A stretch of 64,000 nt of DNA, taken from Spirodela intermedia. Taxonomy: Eukaryota; Streptophyta; Magnoliopsida; Alismatales; Araceae. The notes beneath the pieces were generated by a model, which saw nothing but the letters and a program-made list of their open reading frames with translations, had not been told where the DNA came from and did no database searches. Numbering within the stretch: the first letter of the stretch is position 1; every line of letters begins with the position of its first letter. Shown one piece after another: positions 51,301 through 61,315 of the stretch. The translations under genes were made by a program, and so were the position numbers. The DNA lies in contig LR746276.1 in the NCBI GenBank assembly GCA_902729315.2, positions 2,721,669 through 2,785,668 on the forward strand, written 5' to 3'.

Positions 51301-54300
51301 AAAATATATCTGGAGTACATGGATCTTGGGCATAGGAAGTGTTTAAAAAGAGGTTTTCCTACACTATTCCCCAAGAAAGAAAGAAAAAACGCAGCAGCAT
51401 TTTCAGAAACAGGAAATACGTAAGAAAAAACATTCGTGGAGTTCATTAAAGATGAGTAATGGACGATAACTGGATGGTACCCAAGGAAGCGATTTTGAAG
51501 GAACACCATTCGAGACCACTGAAGAACAGAAAAAGGAACACTAAACACGTGTTCACTGTTAAGTCAATTGTAAACAGTTATGAGGACGAAGGATGCAGAA
51601 ATTGGTGGTGGAAAATGGTTTGACGAATAAACTTTGATAAAAAATACAAAGATTTCTATGAAATTGATGAAGAAGAGACTACCCAGTTGTGACATCTTCT
51701 CTCTCTCAAGATTTAATGTCAAAAGCAAGTGTTTAGTCTAAGAGATCATTGATCAACTCTTCATAGAATGAGAGATTACAGAAAATTTTATAAAGTAGTC
51801 CAATGACGAGCCAGTAATTACAGAAACTAACAAACTTCTAGACAGTGGCATTTTGAATACACTCTCGCAGTTGATCTCGGGTGGTGGAAGATTATCTTCA
51901 CCAGCTATCCTGTCAGCAACATGATTTGAAAACAATAGTGAAACAATGCAAGGGAAGTTCACTGGCATACGGCATAAGATCAACACAGCAGTATGTATCC
52001 AGTTGGTCAAGGCCAGTGAAATGGGAGATGCCTTTCAAGCTTGCCCACTGAACCTTTTAGTTTTCTTTTTCTTCTTCTTCATCAATGTCTTGTTCGATGC
52101 TGAAAGGTTTTCTTAATTTTTTTCTATATCTTTTTGTTATTCCTGCTTTTTCTCTTTCCATGTTCTTCTCTCAATTATTTCATTTCCTATTATTACAGAG
52201 TTTTGTGAAAACCTTCAAAATAAAATTAAAAGGAAAAATGACATTATGCGTGCACAAGTGACTTTGATACTAGCCTATTTAATGAGGAACATGGCAGGTG
52301 CCGTTCCACTGCTGGGAATGTCTGGTACAATTTCCTCTAGTAGACTAAAGTACGTCTCAAGTGATTGAGATTAATGTTGTGCACTTTCCTACTCCTCGTT
52401 CTGGAACGAACATTTATGATACACGTATCGTTTCAAGGATAAGAGTCTTTTAGTGGGCATAAAAACTCTTCTATTCATGAAATTGACAGCACAAAAGGTA
52501 CTAGGGAGGAGATAAAACCTTTTCTACATTGATGGTACCTCCATTTAAGGATAGAGGTGAAATATTTCAAATACAGAAAAAGTCATCAACACAAGAATTG
52601 TCAGGTACAAGGTAGAAATTATCAGCAATAGAAGTGCAGACAACAGAGATGAAGAGGGGGATCAAAGCATTTTCAATCACTATTATTCCAGTAACCAGTA
52701 TAAAATATTGAAATAAATAGCTAGAAACAAAATAGATGTTTTTTTGCTAGCTAGTTTCAAACTAGCCTCAAAAAGTTTTCAAACTAACCTCTCTTTCTTC
52801 AGGTAAATTCTTGGATACTTGGGCGGGAGCACCATCAGGTACACTAACACAGTTACGAAAACCAGCCTCTTCCAATGAGAGCTTATCTATTTCACCCTCC
52901 ACCTGTTTTACATTGGCAAAAGTCAAAAACAGGAAGCAGATTTCTAAAAGGCAACATGAAGATACAATAAAAGTAAGAGAGGGATTACAATAATAATATC
53001 TGTAGCTTGCTTTATGTCATCGAGTCCATAGAATATTCTTTCTGTATTCTTTTCCTGTTCAAAGAAGGAAAACAAATCTAGTTTAAAGGTCATCCTCGAA
53101 AAATGTAGAACATAGAGACTTAAATCAAAACATTGTTCTTAAAGAGAAGCCGGAATCTCATGATCACAAGTAAACTTCCACTAGATGTTAATGAAAACAA
53201 AAAAATAAACCTGAAAAAATCTTTTGTTGTTGCCACGATACTTGCAATTGACAAGCGTTCCATTTCGTTTGTAAGTAAAAGCAATGACAATCTGTTAACG
53301 AAAATTAGATGAGTCCAGCAGTAATCATCATCATATATGAAAAGATTCAAGCAGTAACCCTGACCTCATTATGGTATTTGCGCTGCATGACATCATTTCT
53401 ACGCAAGGTTTCAGCAGATATCATTCTCTCCGAAAACCAAGCAATAATCTGTAACAATAGATTCAGAATAAGAAAATAACAAAGTCAAGCAAACTTGGCA
53501 ACTCATGAAGATAGATTCAACTGCAAACATTATCAAGACATTCCCATGCAGTTGATCCAGACAGAAGATAATAGATACTAATAGTTGCACGAAAAATAAC
53601 ATTAATCATAAAAGATAGCCCATATAGACAAGGAATAATGGGTAGTTTTCCCGAATTTGGTCTTTGGTGCACTCATCACGTTCTTCCATTAAAAGCTGGA
53701 ATTTCATTGAATAGAGTGAGGTTGTCTACCTTTCGCAAAATAATAAACCCAGAGCTACAGGCTATTAAAACCCTACCCTCAGAGATAGGGTTCAAGAGGA
53801 AATTAATTATGGCCTAAATCGGCAATTTGTCAACTGCCAATTTAATTTCAACAAATCAAAACAGAAGAGTTTTTTGCCATTTCACTATGCTGATTCTGGG
53901 ACTGTGACCAGTCGGTTGCTGAGAAAACTCTGATAGGTTCATAGAACGATACAACAAAATGAACTTTTTCAGATATCCTGTTAAACGCCTAATGGTCGTG
54001 TATTTCTTTCCAGGACTCCTTGTGTAAAAAAAAAGACATCGAAACAAAATATTATGGGTGTAGGGAGGATGTCAGAAACCCTTCCATGTGATCCCTGCAC
54101 TCAAACTGCTTAAAATCTCAGCATGACAATCACAACAACAACCCAACCCAACCCAACCCAACCCCACCCTATCATCACATAGGTAAAATATTTCCCGTTC
54201 ATAAAGATAAAATAATTAATGACCCTGACACAGCACCTTTTTTCCCGTTCACAACGACAACCAACTTTACTATCACCGGAAGAAAATTCCAACCTATGAA

Positions 54301-57300
54301 AATAATATTTGTTGCTGGCGTACTGGAGTCAGCATCCTGAATCCTTCTGCCCTTTCCCTTCTCAGACATCAAATTGAAGCTGTAAAAGCAAGCCCTTTAA
54401 AAGGGTTGGTCCAGCTAGTCTTCGAGCCAGCCGGAGTAAATCAGGGTTGGTAAGGAATGCTGGTCCAATACATCAATACTAAAATAGAGTTGGTAGAACA
54501 CTCTAATATTAGGATGTTTGACCTTGTGTCTTCAGAGCAAAGATCATTCCCTGTGGGAAAAAGGTGAAGATCGTCCCCTGATACTCCTTTTCCCTCTGTC
54601 TCCTACTCTCCAGAACAAATTTTACACAAATTCTGCCTCTACTGCGGTTTTTAACCTTAAGCTGTATATGAGATAATCACTTGGACTGTAACAAACTGCA
54701 CCTAGCGCGCCTTGAAAGTGCAACCAACTGTTTATTACGTACTAGTAAGCAAAGTAGACTTCATTGAAAGATATCTTTTGCAGGGGATCATTTAAAACAC
54801 AATGAAATTCCACTTACAGATCTAGTGAGGTTGCTGCGTTATCCATTTTCAATTTAAAAAAATGCATGTGCCAAACTATATTCCCCTAAGGCGTTACTCG
54901 AGATTTATGCCACATCTAAGCTCTACCATCGCAACAGACCATAAAGGCACTATTCCAAGATGAGGAAGATTGACGTAATTTGACACAATCGTACAGAACA
55001 CATGGTTCTCATAGTCATGGGATGAAAAATCTAGAAATACTGAAAACAGAGAGTAGATGAGTGTAGCATAAACATAAAGAACTATAAATGATCAAGAGTA
55101 GCAACATAACTACTTACCTCACTACACAAGTCCTCTAACTGAAGATCTTCCTCCGAAATTTGTCTATAGGTAGGAGCATTTCCACTATGACCACTGCGGG
55201 CATCATATCCCTTGCCATCTTCTGATACCTACAAATACACTACTGGATAAATTTACAAATCATGCAAGAGCAATTCAATGGCCTTGGATCCCAACGACGT
55301 ATATGGTACTTTTACCTGCAAATGTCCCCTCCATCCACATTTACCTCTAAAGCATGACCACATGGCCAACTGCCTGTAAAATTCGAAAGTATTCACTACT
55401 GTGAAGAGAACGAATATCGACGGTCATCAGTAATGACACACAAAGATTTAAGCAACTCACCCATCTTCACGAATGAAAAGAGAGAAGCTCCTTTCCTTTG
55501 AGTCACCTCCACGACACTATAGAAAGATTAATAAACGAATTAACTAGTAAGAAATTCTTCCTCAAGAATAACACTCAAAATTAAACCATGTCAAAGTTTT
55601 GAAAGCTGATTAATATAAAAGAAGGTTCTGTCATGTATGCTGTGCAACGTTTAACAACACTGTAAGTAAGAAAGAGGTGGTTACAGCCGTAGCAACAGAT
55701 GTTAGGGAACAGATATTGTTCATCACACTAATCTCTAGATGAAATTCTATATAATGTGCAAATAAGGACGAATTTCGATAGTTAAACTAGAACAGCTCAG
55801 TGACATCACGTGCCATCAACCAGTTGTAGCGAACAAGAAGCCAAATTGGTATTTTTCATTTCTGATATTTATTATTCCCATTTAGATGAGAATCAGTTAT
55901 GCATTGAAAGTTATTGATCAGAAAAGATTTTAATTATTGTATTCACCTGGTTAAGGATCATTTGAGTTCAGGCTTATGTGTATTTCTTATTTTTTGAAGT
56001 GTAGAACTCATGAAAGTCATAAAACTTTGACTTAAGGAGATAGAGGACCACCATTATCTTAAAAGAAACGCAGATTGTACATAGTGCGTAAAAACCAGTA
56101 GCAAAGGGCCTGGAACATCAAATGGGATTCCAAGAAACAGAGGCAGATGGAATCTAAATAGCTCAATTAGCCGTTATAATCAGCCTGAAAGATGGAACTG
56201 AAAATCTTATGACTTTCTAAAGATCCCCATATTTGTAGCAATAATTGCATCTCCTAATGATCTATACACCATGGTATCCTAGACGTAAGTTGGTAAGGTA
56301 GAACTTCTTTTCATTTTTCTTCCACAAAAATCCTCATTGAAACGGGCTTCCTGTGGATCACTGGTTTCGGTTCACATCTATTGGATAGCTTGCATGTAAA
56401 GGCCTATTCATCGGATATCTGACTATTTTTAAACAGCCCTTCATAGTAGACATATCCCACCACATGGAAAAAAATGCATGAGCAGTCACCAACATGAAAA
56501 CTTACAGTAGAAAAATTCTAATTTAATAGGAGTTTTTATTTGACATGAAAGTATATTCCCGCCAAACTTCCTAGATATGTTTTCAGCAACATTGACTCAT
56601 TAAATATTGATGAAAAAAGTTCGCAGAAACATAGCAGCTAACAAAAGAACAAGAAATTTCAGACATATACGAGGTGCATTGCTCAAAATTTGGGAGACAT
56701 AGACCCTCCATTGGAGAGAGTTGCCAGTGGCATCAGGGGACCCAGTGGCAGGCCCCTTGGAAGCTAGCCAGCTCCAAGCCTGGTTGGCCCCTATTTGTGC
56801 GATTGATCACAGCTACCTTGGGAAGCTGCTGTGCAACCCTGTCCCCCCTCCCCCTTACCCCCACCCCTTACTCACACAGAAAGAAAAGGAACAAATGAAA
56901 AATGTTTTGAGAGATTCTCCCTCACGTCAAGAAAATAATATCAACATGAAACATCTATGGATACGGCAAACGGAAATAAATACACCCGTCACGTCATCCC
57001 AAGAGAGAGAAGATACCTTGGGGCATAGCATACGTGTGTACTGTCCAGGCTTGCAAGAACCACAGGAAATCCCTTGTTCTTCCAGCTTCTTCCTCAGTAT
57101 CTCGAGTTGCATGGCGTTAGTTTTCGCTTCCTCTAAGGTGCCCGGCAGAACTGGAACATAAAAAATAATCAAAAAAAAAAAAAGGAATACAGCGTAGGGA
57201 GACTTTCCAGAAAGACATAGCACACATAAATACAAGGAAATCAGACTCAAAACATGCTAGAGAGTACCGGCCCTCGCGAGACTAGTTGGAGAGTACGCGC

Positions 57301-57541
57301 GCACATGACATAATCTCAACCCAGGAAGGGGCACCCTGGAGGAGACCTGGGCATCCGCAGTGGTGAGTGAGCTCGGGGAGATGAGGTGCAGGTACTCCCT
57401 GAGAAGCCGGCGGTGGTACCGGTAGGGAAGGAGCGGCGCAGCGAACCAGGCGGGATGCTTGCCGACGAGGTGCTTTGAGCTGCCCATGAGAACGCTCGAG
57501 TGGATGAAGTTCTGGAAGGTCTTGCCGGCCGCCGGCGGCAT
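36366..57541 (-). CDS. TWINKLE-type organellar DNA primase-helicase, complete, 21 exons, 701 aa
   Basis: T7 gp4-like primase-helicase for plant organelle DNA replication. Exons: 57541-57268, 57150-57017, 55516-55461, 55373-55316, 55228-55118, 53448-53365, 53291-53211, 53054-52989, 52902-52789, 50128-50081, 49988-49903, 49774-49714, 46554-46372, 42963-42832, 42647-42586, 40246-40163, 39886-39755, 38538-38442, 38353-38219, 38141-38074, 36405-36366; sum 2106 nt. The N-terminus (MPPAAGKTFQNF, Arg/Ser-rich) looks like an organelle transit peptide. The zinc ribbon has Cys pairs at 121/124, 134/137 and 162/167. TOPRIM shows VEGEIDKLS (about 289) and DSDKPG (351). The helicase has Walker A GVPNSGKS (463-470), Walker B GLVIDPYNELDH (about 572), VWFVAHPRQ and HRNRDE. 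Length and order match plant TWINKLE. The intron after 42832 has a GC donor. The usual Arg of YDR near the C-terminus is Ser, formed across the last splice. Confidence 0.95.
40790..40930 (+). repeat. Possible tRNA-derived SINE in a TWINKLE intron
   Basis: GGTTCGATTCTTGG at about 40847-40860 resembles a Pol III B box (GGTTCGANNCC), and a weak A-box-like TGGCAACCCGATTA lies about 40 bp upstream, as in plant SINEs. It sits in the intron 40247-42585. No target-site duplication or poly-A end was identified. Confidence 0.35.
44500..46050. other. Unclassified, GC-richer insertion-like stretch in a TWINKLE intron
   Basis: Within the intron 42964-46371 this block is less AT-rich than its flanks. It has a 142-codon minus-strand frame (44546-44974) that matches no family I recognise. 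It may be an old LTR-element piece; no LTR ends, primer site or pol motifs were found. Confidence 0.3.
47692..48893. repeat. Inverted 32-bp pair and flanking 21-bp direct repeat in a TWINKLE intron
   Basis: The sequence at 47692-47723 recurs in inverted orientation at 48814-48845 with one mismatch. The inverted copy sits inside a ~60-bp segment (48813-48872) bounded by two identical 21-bp direct repeats (48792-48812 and 48873-48893, core AATTAGCATGATTCCAC). All lie in the intron 46555-49713. Confidence 0.8.
50698..50739. repeat. Perfect 21-bp tandem duplication
   Basis: Two adjacent identical copies (50698-50718, 50719-50739; core TTATTGTCAATGGACCGA) in the TWINKLE intron between the exons at 52789 and 50128. 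Confidence 0.85.
54135..54166. repeat. (CCCAA)n / (TTGGG)n short tandem repeat
   Basis: Four to five copies of a CCCAA pentamer in the TWINKLE intron 53449-55117. The transcribed (minus) strand is GGGTT-like with repeated GGG runs. The unit is not the plant telomere heptamer. Confidence 0.75.
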
Positions 57542-58793
57542 ATCAGTCAGACCCAAAGTCGCACCTGAGCTCCTCCCTGGGGGGTGATCGAGGAGGAGGC
57601 GGAGGGAGAACCGGGGAAGAAGATGGGGCTCCACATTTCCCGCTACACAAGCACCTTCCAGAATAAATACCTAGCCAATTTAAATCGTTCTACATCTCCA
57701 TCACCGCCCTCCCTCTACTGGGCCCGCATCTATCGCCTTGCAACAAAGTGGACCCAGCTTATACGAATGCCTGCACCTGAAGAGTGCTACGCAGGCTTCT
57801 TTATCTTTGATCCATGTATATTTAATATCTATTTCATGTTTGTACGTAATCCCTTTTCAGGCTTCAAAAGGGTTTTTTATTAAATAAATTTCGCAATCGT
57901 TTTTCAAGGGTTTGTGTATGCAGATTTATGTTAGAAGGTTGGCCATGCCTTTGGCCAAGGCGTTGTTATTATGTAGAAAATAAAGAAAATAATTTTAAAG
58001 ATTTGTTTTAGATCCACTATCATTATAGCTAAATGATTTTTTAATGAATAAATATTGCATTAATTTAATAAGGATTTAACTAGCCTCAAGTAGGCCAAAA
58101 GTAGATAGGCCTACCAAGGAAAAATAATTGAACTTAAAAACCCCAAAAAAGAATAGAGAAAATGATTTTGCCTTGGTCTAATCTTTTTTCAAAAGAACTT
58201 ATCAATAATATAAAATATATATATATATATATATTTTTTATTAGCCTGCTAGTTTAAAATATTATTTAATAAAAATAAATTTTATTAAGGACTTATGTTG
58301 GCCTTGGAATTCTAGAAGCTTGCTAAGCTCAAAGGAGTTCCACAAAATTGGAGTTGCACAAGTAAGTTTAAAGAAAATGAGTCTATGTTGGGAAAATGTA
58401 CTAATACATAGGAAATGAAGAAAATAATGAGAATAGTTAGTAATATTGATTGTTTTCTGGAGCAATAAAATGAAAATCAAATAGCTTTTTTAATGAAATA
58501 TAAATTTTTTTTGACAATTTTTCCAAGACTTTAGTTATATGTCATATTATAAGATTAATGGGGCTAAATAAGTTTCAGTAAAACATTGGCCTAAAAAAGG
58601 TAGGACACAATAAAAGATGCACACTTAGTAAAGCCCTACATGCACAAAGAAGAGTTTTCACTGGGATTGTTACGTCTTACACAAGACAACTTAACCCTTA
58701 AAAAATTCTCCTTTGATTCCACGAAAAGCCTCCATATTAAAGTGATTTGAGACTGGTTTTGTACACCATTTAGAGTCTGCCCTGATCTTGCAG
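57542..58793. other. Divergent region between TWINKLE and the LRR gene
   Basis: Holds the TWINKLE 5' UTR and promoter, then AT-rich DNA with a TA run near 58217-58234. I searched here for the missing 5' exons of the LRR gene (signal peptide and N-terminal cap) and found none. Confidence 0.5.
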
Positions 58794-61315
58794 GAAGATA
58801 TAATATACACTCAATGTTGTCGGAACCATACCAGAGGAGCTCCAGAATCTGACTCAACTCACCCACATGTATGTGCCCCATTCTGCCTCTGCTTCTTCGA
58901 TTGCTGACCCTGGATGAAAACACCTATGAATAAAACAGCGACTGAAAGTTACTGACAATGAGCCATTTTCTATGTTGGCAGTAACATGGATCAGAACTAT
59001 TTGACCGGTCCTCTCCCTGCATTCCTGGGGAACCTTACGTCCTTGCAGTACATGTAAGTGATAGGCTGTAATCAGAATTCTGCAGGGCAGAAAGGGTTGA
59101 CCTCTACGGTGCTCTGTTTACTTTTTTCAGGAGTTTTGGGATCAATGCACTATCAGGGCCTTTCCCAAAAGAGCTGGGGCAGCTTAGCAGTCTCGTCTTA
59201 ATGTAAGATCTCTGTCCATGATGTTTGATTTCTCGCTAAGCTGGTCACAGTTGGGAACTCCTCTTTTTCTGCGCGTTCAAATGTTTTATGCCCTTTTTAT
59301 TGCTTCTAAAAATGAGTTAATATTTATGGAATTAGATAAGTCTGCTAGTTAATATTCATGGTCAGATGTTACATTTAGCCACAGTTGTACATTTTAATGA
59401 TTTTATGGAAGTATTTTATGTCCTAGTACTTTAAAAGGATGCAGAATACCTTCCAAGCCTTAAGTTGGTACCTTTTACGGCAGAATGGTCCCTGGCAGGA
59501 CTCAGAAGCAAAAAATAACCTATCTAAAATTCGTTTAGAATAATAAACAATGATCAACAAGTCAGATTGTTCCAACTGTTCGATTGGAAGGAAAACTATT
59601 AATTTAGTCTGGAAACATGACATATGGAAACCGAGTTTTCTTATAGACGTTGAAGGTGCCCCTGTTATAACAATATAATTGGGGTTAATGCTCTCAATTG
59701 TGAATCGATCATTCGCTATCCTTTGATAGGTGAGAGAACAGAATGGAAGAAAAGTAATGAAACCTGCGATTGCTACTGAATAACCTCCTATTACTTTATC
59801 AATAATAAACCCCGCAAGCGCCTTTTTATTCGTTCGCCTCTTCAGTTCCATCCAAGCTCGGTTTTGTCTGAATCTTCGTGGAAGAAGAAGGTTTATGAAT
59901 AATTGATGGGAAACGTATTTCGCATAAGATCCATACGCATGGAAGCCGATATTTCTATTGCTTTGGATGCTTTGAATTCCATCTCTGTCACATGGTGGGC
60001 GTAGGATTCTGACGACGTTTTACCAAATATTACTGTTTCACTGTACAGCTATATAGATTCGGTGAAATAAGCTTGATTTATTCTGCTTTGTACAGAGGGA
60101 TGGGTTCCAACAACTTCAGTGGTTCACTCCCTCCGGAACTTGGAAGCCTTTTAAACTTAGAGCAATGGTAAGTGCTGATTCTAGTCCTGGTATTCTTGTG
60201 CTCTGTTGAATAGAAAAATCAATAATGGCAACCTTCAAATCTAGTCACGCAATGAATTATTCGCACCTAGCATCTTCAGTGGGAAGATGAGACGATTGCT
60301 CCATATTTTCAATGGCAGGTACATGGATAGTTGTGGGCTGAGCGGTGAGATCCCATCATCCTTTTCTAATCTTACGAAGTTAAAGACAATGTAAGTTAGA
60401 TACTCGAAATTTTAGTATATTTTTGATTGAAAGTTCAAGTTCTGTACTCAGCCGTAGTTCCTCTTGGTGGCAGTTGGGCTTCGGACAATCATTTCACCGG
60501 GAAAATACCAGACTTTATTGGAACATACACAAATCTCGAAGATCTGTAAGCTTCATCTGTGGAGATAGTTTTTGAATTACAATCTGTCACTGTTATTCAA
60601 AAAAATCCAGCATATCCTCTGTCCATTATGCATGGGAGCTATTCCTTGTCATTCCATTCTCTCTCTCTCTCTCTCTCGCTGTTGAAAGACTTTCTAACCC
60701 TGAAAATCTTGTTGCAGGAGGTTCCAAGGAAACTCCTTCCAAGGGCCCATACCGTCAAGCTTAGCTAATCTCAACAAATTAAAGAGTTTGTAAGTTATTT
60801 GCGTTCTGTTTGTATAGCTCATATTCGTCAGCACGTGACACATTAACGGCACAAGAACTGATTGACGGTCCGTCACCACAATGCTATTTTTTTAATTTCT
60901 TGTGGGTTGTTCATTCAGGCGTATAGGTGACATTGTGAACGGGAGCTCAACTTTAGATTTTCTGCGGAATATGACTTCCCTGACTACCTTGTAATGTCAC
61001 TGCCCAGACCCGTACAACCTACAGTTATCTTGGTTTTAACGAACTTAAATGATAGTAGTCGTCATATTCTCTCGCAGGATCATCAGAAATGCCAGGATTT
61101 CAGATACTATGCCATCAGACTTCAGCCAATATACAGGATTACTGTCTTTGTGGGTCGATTTTAATATATTTTTCAGGCTAGGTTATCAGATGGGTCAGTG
61201 TCATCAGTCTAATGTTTGCCTCGTTTTCTTCACGGTCTTGTAGGGATTTAAGCTTCAACAATATAACAGGGGAACTTCCAGAGTCCCTTTTCAGCTTGAG
61301 TTCACTTCAATTCTT
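58794..61315 (+). pseudogene. LRR receptor-like kinase (LRR VIII-1 / At1g56130-like) ectodomain fragment
   Basis: Ten consecutive LRR exons: 58794-58868, 58982-59053, 59131-59202, 60096-60167, 60319-60390, 60474-60545, 60718-60789, 60919-60990, 61078-61149 and 61244-61315. The last nine are exactly 72 nt, one 24-residue repeat each, with the same splice phase (codon split 2+1). They read, for example, NYLTGPLPAFLGNLTSL, NALSGPFPKELGQLSSL, GLSGEIPSSFSNLTKL and NITGELPESLFSLSSL. This pattern is typical of plant LRR-VIII receptor kinases, whose malectin-like and kinase domains would follow downstream and are not seen. The first exon is 75 nt and contains TAA just before LNVVGTIPEELQNL, where relatives read KVYAL. 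No upstream exon for a signal peptide was found. It is therefore called a 5'-truncated pseudogene. A longer live gene with a misread first exon is possible, since the other nine exons are clean. Confidence 0.75.
59423..60006 (-). pseudogene. Mitochondrial-type ribosomal protein S1 (rps1) fragment, probable NUMT
   Basis: The minus strand within LRR intron 59203-60095 encodes an S1-domain segment typical of plant mitochondrial rps1: KALAGFIIDKVIGGYSVAI, AGFITFLPF, IANDRFTIESINPN. The frame stays open upstream (to about 60006) through GFHAYGSYAKYVSHQLF and LLLPRRFRQNRAWMELK, and closes at 59423 after unrelated-looking residues. It lies inside a nuclear intron, antisense to the host gene, without its own start context. 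It is best read as mitochondrial DNA inserted in the nucleus. The exact insertion ends are not determined. Confidence 0.65.

Noticed and set aside
54135-54166. Interstitial telomere repeat
   Set aside because: The unit is a CCCAA pentamer, not the plant CCCTAAA heptamer.
57542-57634. N-terminal extension of TWINKLE upstream of MPPAAG
   Set aside because: The in-frame extension has no ATG, only a GTG. The ATG at 57636 is in another frame.
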